64,000 bases of DNA from Reticulitermes speratus (GCA_021186555.1 JAJKFL010000005.1:28026635-28090634); one strand, 5' to 3'; positions 1 through 11,762 are shown, counted from the first letter of the stretch. The notes: generated from the letters alone by a model not told the origin. Program-made: numbers and translations.

Positions 1-2050
1 TATGAATTCATATTTAAGGCTAAAATTTTGTACGAATTTCTTATGTCTATTTCATAACCTCCTGAGTTAAGATACCACCATGTTTCGCCCACATACATTT
101 CTTCTTTCCGAGAAACATGGGCGGCAAGTGATGCTAGACAGTGAACTATCGACATATCATGTCATCCCATTTCAGGGCGTATCGTTTCCTCATATCTGTC
201 CCTAGTGCTCTTCTAAGTAGGCGACGGAAGAAAGGAAAGAGAAAACCACCACAGACGTGTAGGAAGACAACTGGATGACGGAAGTGCCAACAGTTATGAG
301 GGGGGACGTTTGCTAGTGGTATCAGCCGGGGACATACGATTGGAATCATCATAGCTGTTCTCACACGTGCAAGTATGTTTAGCTTGCGGAGTACGCCTGT
401 GGGCCGCTTATGGTTAATTTTACAGTAAAGCCCTGTTCCAGATTTCTTGTTTATGGTCACATGACATTTCTTGTTATTTACGTATTTATTTATGGTGTGT
501 TTTACAACGCTCTCCGTAGCTCAGATTATATAGCATCGATTATGTGGATAATTAGTAAACAATCATTTGCAAACGATCTAGGATGTACCAGTCTCGGGCT
601 GAGTGACCTGGACCTGAATCAGCTGCTTGAGGATAGGGTCTACTGGCGCACACACGTGAACAGGGTGAGGATGCCTTCGGTTATATAAAGTGCAGAGAAT
701 GTCTTGAGCACCTTATTCTCCAGAAAACCTGCATTTTGTAGATGTATTTAAGAAACAGGTTTGGTGTCTATGCATTTTAACAAACCCTATAAAGGTTTGC
801 AAAGAATTAACAGGTCTGATTTCAATTCCAAAGTATACTATCCAATTTACCCTCAAGTTATCACTGATGGTAGTTCTTCTGTTTCGTCTTATAAAAGCCC
901 AGTAAATGAATGAGTGCCAGCAAATAAGCCACGTTACGAACACTTGTCAGCTTGTCAGAAAATATATTATAACACAGGTTTGTAGGATGAGAGATGATGA
1001 AGACAGTGAATGAAGGTTAGTGAGGAAAACCGTCCCACCATCCTGAAGGCCGTGGCAAAGTAGGAAGTTTGCTGTTAGCTAACTCGCGCAGTCAGTGGTG
1101 TCAGAGTGGAAGAATAAGTCAGTAATACAGTAATACAGGCCTGTAAGATTTGAAGTTCTGATGGCAGTGAGAGAGGATATTGCGGTATTCTACGTTGAAA
1201 AGGCCGTGTAGTGCCAACATTACGGAGGAAATTGCATATTCCAGCTTCGGGACATTGTGTATGTAGAACTATTTTATGATATTTATTCTGTTAGAGAGCA
1301 AAGAAAACGACGAAATTTGTTAACTGAACGACGAATTCTTTATGCATGCTCAGTTGTTTTGTTAGGGTGACTCCAAAATAACTGAACTTTGTTACAGTTG
1401 CAGAACAATTACTATATTTCTTTAAGTTATGACTTGGCCTTGTGGAAGAAAAGTGACATTTTGTTTGTGAATAATTCTGAAAGGCATGTGGGCGTATTAA
1501 CTACGGCAGGTCGCAGTTACGCAAATCGTGCAAGGCGTAAGAACGCACAGCTAGGTCCAGTTGCAAGTTCCAGTCGGTGTTCTGTGAGTACGAACAGACG
1601 ATAAAGCCGTAAAGACGAAACACACTGCTCCAGACTGGAAGCGGAGATAAAACGACGTCCTTGGGGAAAATAACGCCTTCGTCTCCTCGTCCGCCTGCGA
1701 GTCTGTCCAGGCTCCAGAGACTAGCACTTGTTCAGAATTGTGCCGCGTTGGTGGACTGGTGTCCCCGTTACTTCCCACGTTATTGCCTTCCCTATAACCA
1801 GTGGAAATGGAACATCGCGTGAAAGACGGTTAATATTTCGTGTGCTGAACGGCGCGAAGAAATGAAGTGGACTGTTTTACTGACTGCAGTTTCGACTTCA
1901 TTATTGCCTTGTAGAGTACATGGGAATTATCTCTATATAAAAATACATTACACGAAATAATAATGATATAGTAATGATGTTGATATGTTAAATCATGTGA
2001 ACGTAACGGAGTATGCGAAGTGCATATTGATGGTAGCGTGATTGTGTAAT
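1..2050. other. No gene recognised; unique-looking sequence
   Basis: Only short open frames occur here (longest about 104 codons, minus strand, near 146-460), with no recognisable domain and no supporting exon structure. The stretch from 1500 to 1800 is locally GC-richer and open on both strands, but I do not recognise it. I see no clear repeat family member in this interval. Confidence 0.5.
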
Positions 2051-2054
2051 TACG

Positions 2055-2083
2055 TGTGTATGTATGTATGTATGTATGTATGT
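2055..2083. repeat. (GTAT)n microsatellite
   Basis: About seven perfect tetranucleotide units in otherwise non-repetitive sequence. Confidence 0.9.
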
Positions 2084-2369
2084 GTAACTGGGTAGAAACT
2101 GTGTTACACGCGTACTGAATTATCGGTGACTACAAGAACAGATAATGGTGTCGACGAAGAAGACTTCTGAATGTTTAATATTTGGTTTACCATATCAACT
2201 GCTGCGTGTTGATGTGCCATTATCGTGAAGCTCAGACGTGTTACAGAGGTAATTAAACCGACTCCATTGACAACAGTAACGCTGCTGAATTACTTCATCG
2301 TAGTCGTCTGTAATCACTCATGTGTCAAACACACGTAAGTTTCACTATTCTGTATAACACTGGGGTAGT

Positions 2370-2635
2370 AAAGAAATGCATACTAAATGTTAGTGGGAAA
2401 GACTGAAGGAAGAGAATACTTTGGAGACCTAAGCATGGATGGGAGGATAAGAGCAAAATGGATCTAAAAGCTATAAGATTAGAAGTTGTGGATTGTATTT
2501 CTCCGGCTTAGAATAGGGTGTCATATGGAACTGTTGTGAACACGGTAACGAACCTTAGGTTCAACAAAAGTCGGGGAATTTCCTGACCACTTGGGCGGAT
2601 ATGTGGTACTGGAGAACTGCTCCACAGGCGCTATA
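2370..2635 (+). mobile_element. LINE-1 family, decayed 3' fragment
   Basis: This is the same non-LTR retrotransposon family as the better copy at 24412-24930, here on the plus strand. Near 2376 the translation RNAYKMLVGK-TEGR can be followed, matching the RNAYRxLVGRPEG segment of the family. A degraded [19 protein letters not shown] segment follows, then [12 protein letters not shown] codons near 2545. The untranslated tail (gaatttcctgaccac..., gctccacagg) aligns with that of the 24412 copy. Several frameshifts and stops make it a fossil. The 43-bp minisatellite begins about 100 bp downstream. Confidence 0.6.
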
Positions 2636-2727
2636 CGTCATTAAGTAGCGCAGCTCAGTCAACACCAACGGCAGCACTAGGCAGTGAAAGGTGTCGGTTT
2701 GCTTAGCAATCATACCTTGACGTAGTC

Positions 2728-3690
2728 TGTGGTATTCTGGGTTATAACACCGTGTTGTCTGATAGGTGAGTGCCAACTTGTGGGTTATAACACCGTGTTG
2801 TCTGATAGGTGAGTGCCAACTTGTGGGTTATAACACCGTGTTGTCTGATAGGTGAGTGCCAACTTCTGGGTTATAACACCGTGTTGTCTGATAGGTGAGT
2901 GCCAACTTCTGTGTTATAACACCGTGTTGTCTGATAGGTGAGTGCCAACTTCTGGGTTATAACACCGTGTTGTCTGATAGGTGAGTGCCAACTTCTGGGT
3001 TATAACACCGTGTTGCATGATAGGTGAGTGCCAACTTCTGGGTTATAACACCATGTTGTCTGATAGGTGAGTACCAACTTCTGGGTTATAACACCGTGTT
3101 GTCTGATAGGTGAGTGCCAACTTCTGGGTTATAACACAGTGTTGCATGATAGGTGAGTGTCAACTTCTGGGTTATAACACCGTGTTGCATGATAGGTGAG
3201 TGCCAACTTCTGGGTTATAAACCGTGTTGTCTGATAGGTGAGTGCCAACTTCTGGGTTATAACACCGTGTTGCATGATAGGTGAGTGCCAACTTCTGGGT
3301 TATAACACCGTGTTGTCTGATAGGTGAGTGCCAACTTCTGGGTTATAACACCGTGTTGTCTGATAGGTGAGTGCCAGCTTCTAGGTTATAACACCGTGTT
3401 GTCTGATAGGTGAGTGCCAACTTCTGGGTTATAACACCGTGTTGTCTGATAGGTGAGTGCCAACTTCTGGGTTATAACACCGTGTTGTCTGGTAGGTGAG
3501 TGACAAATTCTGGGTTATAATACCGTGTTGTCTGGCAGGTGAATGCCAACGTCTGGGTTATAACACCGTGCAGTGTGGTAGGTGAGTGCCAACTTCTGGG
3601 TTATAACACCGTGCAGTGTGGTAGGTGAGTGTCAAGTTCTGGGTTATAACACTAGTCTGCTGGGTGGTTAGCGTATGCTGGGTTATGGCA
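2728..3690. repeat. 43-bp tandem array (minisatellite), about 21 copies
   Basis: The unit is 43 bp: gttataacac recurs at 2741, 2784, 2827 and onward. Copies between about 2740 and 3460 are nearly identical. Copies from about 3480 to 3690 are clearly more diverged, the usual pattern of central homogenisation with a decaying edge. A recurring variant replaces gttgtctgat with gttgcatgat in non-adjacent copies, which suggests multi-unit duplication. Each unit carries ATAG|GTGAGT, a good match to the metazoan 5' splice-site consensus, and the near-palindrome gttataac. No reading frame persists. Confidence 0.95.
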
Positions 3691-3692
3691 TC

Positions 3693-4196
3693 ATTGTGAC
3701 ACGTTTCGGAACACGTTTCCACTATGTTTCACCTCAGACTTCTGCTCTGAAAATAGACGCGGTATGTTTTTGCGAAATTTTGATAACCACCTGCCACACT
3801 ATACAGTGTCATAATGCAGAAGACCGCAATATAAATCTTGACAATTTAATAGAAATGCAGTTATGTATAATAAGCCAAAACCGGTTCTTCTTGTATTTCT
3901 TATTGATTCATAAATCCATACTCTGACACGTCACTGGATGGAAAATGAAGCCACAAGCTGACGGCAGTAAGGAGAGGGGTACAAAGGGCGGCAGCAACAA
4001 CATGAGCAGGCGTCAGACAATCGTTGTGTGATCTGCGTAACAGTACGTATCGTCAGCGAGTACTGTATGTCGTGACATCAGAATGAGGCAATCGGTGGTC
4101 AGCAAACCGGATCGGGCTCGCAAATTAAATTATTGGTCAACAGAGACTGCCGAGGTCATAGTAAATAACACGCATACAATAGGAACGTAAAGTTAC
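3693..4196. other. No gene recognised
   Basis: An 83-codon plus-strand open frame at 3675-3926 begins inside the last decayed minisatellite unit and has no recognisable domain. Nothing else is identifiable. Confidence 0.5.
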
Positions 4197-4198
4197 TA

Positions 4199-4375
4199 CA
4201 GTGAATCCCGTCTTACACGGAACCTGGACATAACGGAAACCTCTCTCTAAATTTTTTACAATGCCGCGGATCTGAAATCCCGAGGATCCAAACTTCAAGT
4301 ACTTGTATGAAACGGAAACTGCCTGCAACGAAAAGTTTCGGTCCCACGCTGTTCCGTTATAGGCAGGTTTCACTG
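4199..4375. mobile_element. Pogo-like MITE with terminal inverted repeats
   Basis: The element starts CAGTGAATCCCGTCTTACAC and ends with the inverted partner; read from the other strand the end is CAGTGAAACCTGCCTATAAC. Both are followed by GGAAC. A TA dinucleotide sits immediately outside each end (4197-4198 and 4376-4377), as expected for Tc1/mariner/pogo insertion. At 177 bp it is too short to code for a transposase and is therefore non-autonomous. CAGT-beginning TIRs with a 'CCT.TATAACGG' core resemble those of pogo/Tigger relatives; the superfamily call is inferred from the termini alone. Confidence 0.7.
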
Positions 4376-4404
4376 TATTTGGAATTAAAGTATTAATTTT
4401 CATC

Positions 4405-4480
4405 GGGGTGTAATGGACGAGGCATGCAGAACGAAAGGGAGAGATGAGAAATGTATACAGATTATTGCTTGTAAGACACT
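4405..4480 (+). mobile_element. LINE-1 family, short decayed fragment
   Basis: Sequence from about 4413 aligns with the HVARMGxxRNxYRxLVGK segment of the LINE-1 C-terminus: gaggcatgcagaacgaaagg followed by atgagaaatgtatacag. Only about 75 bp are recognisable. The fragment lies about 30 bp downstream of the pogo-like MITE. Confidence 0.45.
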
Positions 4481-4484
4481 GACA

Positions 4485-5000
4485 GAAGAGTTCACTTGGA
4501 AGAACCAGGCCTGTATAGGAAGATAATGTTAAAATATATGTCTAATAAATAGGATTTGAAGTTCCGAACTGGATTAACCTGGCCGTGGGTAACAACTAGT
4601 GGCGAGCTTCTGTGGACACGTTATGTCTAATGAGAATTCAAGTTTCGTAAAATGCTGTTTTTTTTTCGGCTAGACAAGAGGTGAATTCTCATGTAGTACT
4701 CAGCTTCACGAATTTACACACTTGCTGAACTGTTCTAAAGCGCTGCTTGCTTCCCAGAGTAGATTGATCGTTGGAGGAGGATTTGGACCGCCGGACGATT
4801 CAAATCTCATCAGAATGCAAAATAAATCTACCGCCTTCTTGGTGCCATTTAACGGAGCCACACGGCGTGTCTGTGGCTTCGTTCTTGAATCCACGAGCGT
4901 GTTTATTTCTAGAATCACAAATAAATTGTTATGGTATTTCTTGTGATCAAATATGGTTATGCTAGCCAATTTATTGACCACTTAAGCTTGTACTGGTTAC
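4485..5000. other. No gene recognised
   Basis: Overlapping short open frames occur on both strands at 4706-4981. Being open on both strands at once suggests base composition, not coding. No domain or repeat family is recognised. Confidence 0.45.
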
Positions 5001-5004
5001 TAGT

Positions 5005-5215
5005 TAGGAAGGAGAGAAAGTTACGCGAAACAAAATAAAATTAAAAAGAGGCGGCAAAGAAAAATCAGAGAAGAAGTAAGTAAAATTGGAAGGCAAGATC
5101 AGAAAGCATAATCGAGGAGGAAAGGTAAAGAAAGATAATGAAGAAGGTAGAAGGGAAAAAGGGAAGAATGAAAAAAGAGTAAGAAGGACGGCAATAAAAC
5201 TAAGAAGAACGTAAG
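5005..5215 (+). repeat. Purine-rich tract
   Basis: About 210 bp of strongly A/G-biased plus-strand sequence (gaagaaggtagaagggaaaa and similar), with no fixed period. It resembles a decayed GAA/GGAA microsatellite. A second such tract lies at 44587-44965, and a C/T-rich one at 25560-26010. Confidence 0.7.
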
Positions 5216-5219
5216 AGTG

Positions 5220-6260
5220 CGTTCATAAGTAACCGCACGTAGGGTATAGCCATTCTCTTATACAAGAAACTGTTCTTCAAGACTAAATATTGTAACTGCG
5301 CTTCCACTCAACAACTGCTAATATTTAACTGGTGTTGGCCGCCAGAAGTTCACTCAAGGCCGGTGATAGTTATAAGTGGACACGAGGCACCGACTGTCAT
5401 CCCAGGGTAGATACGAACTCCACTCAGGGAATTTTATCGTGCTCGGTTTTTAATCAGTCCCACTTCGAACCAGGAAAATTTCTGTCTTTACTCGTTGAGA
5501 TCTACGTAACAAGTCCTCATACTGTAGATTGCCTCACGGCGCTAGGGAGAGAGGTTGGTGACAAACGGGGAGAGGAGTAATGATAGGAAATACCATGCGA
5601 CGGGCAACTGTTGTGGTTGCGAGAAAAAAAGTCTGCAGACATTGTTGTAGCCAGCTCTGATACTCGGATTGTTGTAATAATAACAGGTGAAACCCAATGG
5701 AAAGCTTTTTCCTCGTTGTTGTTGGTGCTAAGGAGACCAGCAATAATCGGCAACAATGCACAGTACCACACCTTTCATCTGGAGATGGCAGTCTTTGGAT
5801 TCGAACTCAGGCTGCCCTGCTACAATACACTTTACGTCAGGTTGCCATAATAGCAAGGGAAATCGCGAACAGCTGAGACGAATCTACAATGGTTTCTGCC
5901 CCGGTAATTGCCATATTTAATCGAACTCACTTGTTTGTGCCAGACATGACATCTCATCACCGCTTACAGTGTAATCTTACCTACTGCCTGACACTATGCA
6001 CAGGACGTGACTTATTTCACTACGTTTCGGTAAACATGTGTTGGATACCTTAACTGGACATCTGTCGGTGACGTCATGCCCTTGTTTTGTTGAGGAAGAC
6101 ATGATACAAGGCAAGGAGGTTTCTTAGCAAGAAGAGATTGTGTCATGTCTTCCAGATAGGGCAGACAGACCACTGTCTTGTCGAACAGTTGTACAGAAAC
6201 AGTGTTCGGCTAGTAATGAAGACAGCACAGCATGTGGTCAGTATTGCAAGAACGCGGTAG
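5220..6260. other. No gene recognised; possible tRNA-like trace
   Basis: Short open frames only. On the minus strand around 5768-5850 there is a B-box-like GAGTTCGAATCCA downstream of a weak A-box-like stretch, which may be a decayed tRNA-derived SINE head. It does not clearly match the three SINE families of this window. Confidence 0.35.
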
Positions 6261-6267
6261 CTGCTGC

Positions 6268-6272
6268 TACTA

Positions 6273-6338
<66 letters not shown>

Positions 6339-6366
6339 GCTGCTGCTGCTGCTGCTGCTGCTGCTA
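6268..6366. repeat. Compound (CTA)n-(GCT)n microsatellite
   Basis: Roughly 24 ACT/CTA triplets run directly into about nine GCT triplets. An open frame across it translates as polyleucine then polycysteine, which is an artefact of the repeat and not a protein. Confidence 0.95.
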
Positions 6367-6379
6367 CTGATCGGTAAGT

Positions 6380-8148
6380 AAATGTTGATATGTTAGTAAA
6401 GATTTTGAAACTCCCTATCCGTCATCATATAGGACTTAAATTGAGGTTTCTTGGAAAGGCAAACACCACAGATACATTTTCATGAGTATCTTTGATATTC
6501 GGTAAGAAGGGCTTAAGTAAAAGTTACTAATAAGGGTCAGAGTTAGTAAAAAACCGTTATAGCCAGGGGCATAGCTACCATATAGCAAGATTATCCCAGG
6601 GGCTCACGAACCCGTCACAGCAAATTATCACAGCAAGTTTTTTACACTAACTGGGCACCACCCACTATTCGGGCGAATTCGAGAGTATTCGCAAGAAATC
6701 AGCTTCGCTCGAAAAAGCTTCAGCATTGCCAGCTCTAACATAGTAATAAAAGTACATACCACATGTGGCTACAGTACGAGAGATTTAATATCCTACTTTA
6801 TGAGAGTGTTTTGTTAGGCAATTTGTAGGCGAAAAGACATGTTCTCAAATTTACCGATGATTTTGAGGGATGCAAACACTGAAAAACTAGTTTGGATATC
6901 AGGAATCAAAATGTTATTAATATGCCAGAAGAAGAGACTTTAAACCTATTGTAAATCTCAACAAAAAATTTCCGGAAGTCGTATCTCCTCTGTTTCACAA
7001 TAAGTTTGTTCATGCAGTTTCACTGCCAACAAAATTCTTAACTGTAATGTCGATTAAACAATTTTCAACAATACCTCTTACCAAGTGCAGTTGTTTGGAA
7101 AGTGAATTTTGTGAGATATATATGTATATATATACATATATATATATTGTTATCGTGTGATTTTTTATGGTACCTGTGATGGTGGTCAGTGTTCGTAGGT
7201 AATTTAATAAATTAGGAATGATTAAAACTACAAGAGAAATTCGATAAGTCAAACCAGGCTAAACGATCTTGCTATTTTGGTTATCGAAGACAAAGAAACA
7301 GCTAATATAAACATTAAACAATTTGTTAGTGGTTTTGCCAATGCGAAGGCCAGGAATAAGAATTTTTAAATCAGGTTCTAATTGAGGGGTTTATCGGAAA
7401 GAAAAACATGTTCAAATTTTTGGAATATTGAATTACTATAACCTCCATTAATTATCGGATTCGCACGTACGTTCATGCATGCGGTTTGCCAACACTCTGC
7501 AGGTGTTTCCGATGTGATGATGTCAATTCTGCATATTATTGTAAGAAACAAGACTTCAATAAGCAAGTTTATTAGAAAACCAAGTCTGTTTATGACAATA
7601 TCATAAAAAGTGGCTATGTACCTCATGTGTACGGCAGGGTCCATCGGTAAGCTTTGCACAGTTTGTAATAGTGAGAAGTTACTTCGGACTAGATGGCGTG
7701 CATGTAAATTTCACTGTGTAAGGGTTAGATGTAAGCCTGTGTACCAGATAAGTGTTGTACGGAACACGAGAATGTAGGGATAATTGATGGAATGTCCGAA
7801 AAGAATAAAAAGCGGGTGCCTCGCAATAGCGGTATTGTAACTCCTTAGGAGAGAAACAGCCACAGTGTCTGCAGCCGGAGGAGACTGAAAGGCCTACCTC
7901 GTCCGAGGGGAGCAGGATGTGATGACGACCTGCCGGTAAAAGAAGGGGTAGTTATGAAAACTGCCATTACCTTCGAACCACAGTGCCTCGGATTCCATAA
8001 GCTTCATGAAAATAATCACTTTTTTTGGTGAAATGTATTTGGTAAAACGCGTCCCACGTAGCTGTGTGCCGATAGATTGAATACATTTTGTGAAAGAGAA
8101 CGTGCCTTTTGTAATGAAGTAAGGAGCGAACTTAACATAGGGAAGTAG
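6380..8148. other. No gene recognised; AT-rich, one TA microsatellite
   Basis: AT-rich, with an imperfect (TA)n run at 7115-7148. Open frames stay under 95 codons and match nothing I know. The 7800-7960 stretch is locally GC-richer but unidentified. Confidence 0.5.
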
Positions 8149-8149
8149 G

Positions 8150-8415
8150 TTACCTCGTTAAAACACGGGTGTCTTATTTAAAGAGTCTTTGTAGTTATCT
8201 CACATTGTGGATGTTTTGATGAAAAGAGGCTTGTTATCTCACATTCTGGATGGTTTCGGGGAAAGTGTGATCTCAAATTCTGGCTGTATTTATTAAGAGG
8301 GTCTTGTTACCTCATATTCTGCATGGCTTGATTTAAAAGGATCTTAATACCTCATATAAGGCATGGTTTGATTAAAGAGCCGAGGTACCTAAACCCTGGT
8401 TGTCCTCACTAAAGC
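8150..8415. repeat. Very degenerate tandem repeat, unit about 38 bp
   Basis: A motif reading roughly gttaYctcatattctggatg...ttgattaaaagaggtctt recurs at about 8149, 8194, 8233, 8269, 8306, 8346 and 8385, giving six to seven units spaced 36-45 bp. Units share perhaps two thirds of their bases, so the array is old. No open frame follows it. Confidence 0.65.
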
Positions 8416-8419
8416 ATGT

Positions 8420-9380
8420 GAATACTCGTATGATCATTGCACTTACTGATGGGAATCAAACCCCAAAACAAGGTGTTACAATATTGTAGATCAATACATA
8501 ACTGAGCCATATTACATCCAATAAACAGGTTTAAAAACTTTATTTTTTTAGTCACAGACAGCGGATTTAGTGTAACCGTATCCTTCCTTCTCTTTTTATT
8601 GAACAGTTAAGATTATTTTGATCCCAACATAAAAACTTGTAACCCTGCTTCATAATGGTAAAGATCATATGATTCCATCGTTAGGAGCGGGAACAGTAAA
8701 ACTGTTGCAGGCCCATAAGTATTTTAACGTCTATACAAGTTTAATGGGCCGGTTAATCTCTTCACCGACACAACCCAAGAAATTCGACCAGAGCGCCGAA
8801 TCACATGACGTATTCCTGCCAAATCTTGGCAATAAAACGCGATACTCGATATGAGGTTGGTAATGACTGGCAGCGAAATTAAAACCACGTGTTGGGGTTG
8901 GCTGTGGTGCAGGCACGGACAAGACGATAAAGATTGAATTTGGCCCACCAACAAATGTGCTTATGCAGCCAGACGTCATAATCCATCTTCCTTTTTAATT
9001 ACATGCGTCAGCCAATCGAATAACAGCTTGTACACCACTGCACTGGGACGGACCGTGCTTCGCGAAATGACAATAATTGCTATCATGTTGCTGCAAAGAG
9101 ACCAATTAACACGATCAGTTGATACAAACAGAGCTAAATAATGCTGTTCTTAACTTACAGGTGTCGGTTCTTTTGTTCTGACAATTCTAATCACGGCTTG
9201 TGGGCTTTTGTCGTGCAGGAATATAAATCGCCAACACTTCCTTTTCTCTCGTCTCAAATTTTTAAGCTTGCGTCTGCTAGGATCCTCTTGTTCTTGTCCT
9301 TTTTCTTCTTCTCGTACACTGGGGCTGCAAACAGCGATGGTCGTAGGTTCTTGCTGCAGCATCACGACCAGTCTATTTAT
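8420..9380. other. No gene recognised
   Basis: Open frames overlap on both strands at 8669-8979 and 9141-9365. None shows a domain, and the double-stranded openness argues against coding. The 9208-9310 stretch is C/T-rich. Confidence 0.45.
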
Positions 9381-9387
9381 GACATGC

Positions 9388-9489
9388 GTACGTACGTGTA
9401 TATGTATTATGTATATTTATGTGTATGTATTACATATGTATATATTTATGTGTATGTATTACGTATGTATATGTGTGTATTGTATATAT
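9388..9489. repeat. TATG/TATT-rich short tandem repeat
   Basis: An imperfect repeat of about 34 bp (gtgtatgtattacatatgta...tatatttat) occurs about three times within a T/A/G-only tract. It generates spurious Tyr/Val/Ile/Met/Cys-rich translations in all plus frames. Confidence 0.8.
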
Positions 9490-10094
9490 AGTCCTTATTT
9501 TAGCTGACAAATATCGTTTGTCGCTTGGCACCTCTATTCCGCTGCTTGTGTGGGCGGTAGCTAGAGTGTGCTACGTTAATGCTATTTGTATACAAACGGT
9601 ATTATCAGATAAAATAAGGCTATTATTCTACGTTATTTTTGTAGGTTTATCGGAGACTGTAGGCTTATCCCTTCGTTCTGATTTTACGAGAAAAACGTCT
9701 TATCAGAAAGGGAAAACTTCACAGATACAAAGGAGTATGAGGGTAGCTGGGATATAGTGATAATGTAAAACACAAAGGCTACATGTCAAATGGAAGCTTA
9801 CATACTTTTCAGCAAACTCACGTTGACACAGCGGCACCATGTTCTGGTCGACATACAGTACTGCTTAATCCTCTGGTCCCTCTCCTGAGCCAGATGAATC
9901 CAGTCACAACATATTTACATTCCTGCTTTGTATTCGGGAGGCCGCAGTTTCATGCATCGGCAAGGAAACCGGCTGTACTAACCAGGGTTTTTTATATTTT
10001 TTCTCAGACCTTGGGCGCAAATGCTGCATTAGTAGCATATCGTAAATTACAAATAATTCCCAGTCATTCGACGCCATACAATCTGAGCAACTGA
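9490..10094. other. No gene recognised
   Basis: Open frames of about 100 codons occur on the plus strand (9419-9757 and 9783-10094). The first begins inside the TATG repeat; the second runs up to the 71-bp array. Neither shows a recognisable motif. Confidence 0.45.
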
Positions 10095-11220
10095 AAACGA
10101 CGTTCAACTTTACCCACCAAATACACTACATACAGTACGTACGTAGCATAACACCGTAACACGTATAACGACGTTCAACTTTACCCACCAAATACACTAC
10201 ATACAGTACGTACGTAGCAGAACACCGTAACACGTATAACGACGTTCAACTTTACCCACCAAATACACTACATACAGTACGTACGTAGCAGAACACCGTA
10301 ACACGTATAACGACGTTCAACTTTATCCACCAAATACACTACATACAGTACGTACGTAGCATAACACCGTAACACGTATAACGACGTTCAACTTTATCCA
10401 CCAAATACACTACATACAGTACGTACGTAGCATAACACCGTAACACGTATAACGACGTTCAACTTTATCCACCAAATACACTACATACATTACGTACGTA
10501 GCATAACACCGTAACACGTATAACGACGTTCAACTTTACCCACCAAATACACTACATACAGTACGTACGTAGCAGAACACCGTAACACGTATAACGACGT
10601 TCAACTTTACCCACCAAATACACTACATACAGTACGTACGTAGCATAACACCGTAACACGTATAACGACGTTCAACTTTATCCACCAAATACACTACATA
10701 CAGTACGTACGTAGCATAACACCGTAACACGTATAACGACGTTCAAATTTATCCACCAAATACACTACATACATTACGTACGTAGCATAACACCGTAACA
10801 CGTATAACGACGTTCAACTTTACCCACCAAATACACTACATACAGTACGTACGTAGCAGAACACCGTAACACGTATAACGACGTTCAACTTTACCCACCA
10901 AATACACTACATACAGTACGTACGTAGCAGAACACCGTAACACGTATAACGACGTTCAACTTTACCCACCAAATACACTACATACATTACGTACGTAGCA
11001 TAACACCGTAACACGTATAACGACGTTCAACTTTACCCACCAAATATACTACATACAGTACGTACGTAGCATAACACCGTAACACGTATAACGACGTTCA
11101 ACTTTACCCACCAAATATACTACATACAGTACGTATGTAGCATAACACTGTAACACGTATAACGACGTTCAACTTTACCCACCAAATATACTACATACAG
11201 TACGTATGTAGCATAACACT
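10095..11220. repeat. 71-bp tandem array (satellite-like), about 16 copies
   Basis: The unit is 71 bp: cgttcaact recurs at 10101, 10172, 10243 and so on to 11166. Copies differ at a few diagnostic sites: ttaccc or ttatcc, acagtac or acattac, gcata or gcaga, aatacac or aatatac. The variants follow an order. Copies 6, 10 and 13 carry acattac, and gcaga copies open the blocks at 2-3, 7 and 11-12, so blocks of 3-5 units look duplicated as groups. The last two or three copies share aatatac and gtatgta. Each unit has six CpG and the self-complementary core tacgtacgta. All frames close. Confidence 0.97.
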
Positions 11221-11221
11221 C

Positions 11222-11500
11222 CGAGAAATTCATTTCATATATTTAGGCAAATGAAAATTTACTGCTTTTTAAGACAAGCAGCATTATCTCTGTTTTATTT
11301 TCCATAAAATGCCTTTTATTTCATAATTTTATCTTTTTTTGTTAAAATAATACTTTCTCATAAAGCATGCGCTAAAATCTAAATACCCATACCGCTGGAT
11401 AAAGAAATAAATCAGTGTTTGGTATTACCATGTGTCTGCATGTATTGTAGTATATACTTCTAGGAATGGGGTGAGACTGAGTACTGTGGTCTCATACGGG
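11222..11500. other. AT-rich, no gene recognised
   Basis: An AT-rich stretch between the 71-bp array and a SINE-C copy. No open frame or repeat family is recognised before the homopolymers at 11502. Confidence 0.5.
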
Positions 11501-11501
11501 C

Positions 11502-11522
11502 TTTTTTTTTGGGGGGGGGGGG
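11502..11522. repeat. T9-G12 homopolymer junction
   Basis: Nine T followed by twelve G at the 3' end of the SINE-C copy. G-runs of this length are also prone to assembly and sequencing error. Confidence 0.9.
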
Positions 11523-11762
11523 CGAAGGGCCCCACAGCAGATGCTACGGACGCACCGCAGCCTGGAGGCTTATTGTGCAACCCTGTAATTAAGATGATTA
11601 ATTTTTTCGTTTTTCCTTGTAATAGAGCACCGAAGTATTCGGGGAAAAACCTGTCCCAGTGCCACTTTGTCCACCAGAAATCCCACTTGGACTGACCCGG
11701 GATCGAACCCGGGCCTCCGCGGTGAGAGGCCGGCGACTAACCGCCTCACCCATGGCACGGCC
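11502..11762 (-). mobile_element. SINE-C (tRNA-derived), near full length
   Basis: Read on the minus strand it begins GTGCCATGGGTGAGGCGGTT (A-box-like), then has a B box, GGGTTCGATCCCGGGTCAGT. It continues with the shared body (gtggacaaagtggcactggg...) and ends at ctgctgtggggcccttcg. A plus-strand T9G12 homopolymer abuts the 3' end at 11502-11522, where an A-rich tail would sit. The nearest relative is the 22230-22512 copy. The pol III promoter boxes look intact, but activity cannot be judged. Confidence 0.85.

Noticed and set aside
2728..3690. Tandem 43-bp units as a CRISPR array
   Set aside because: There are no unique spacers between the repeats, and the surrounding sequence is eukaryotic and repeat-rich.
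6140..6370. Open frame with polyleucine and polycysteine
   Set aside because: A translation of the compound CTA/GCT microsatellite.
9150..9365. Overlapping open frames on both strands
   Set aside because: C/T-rich composition keeps both strands open; no domain on either.
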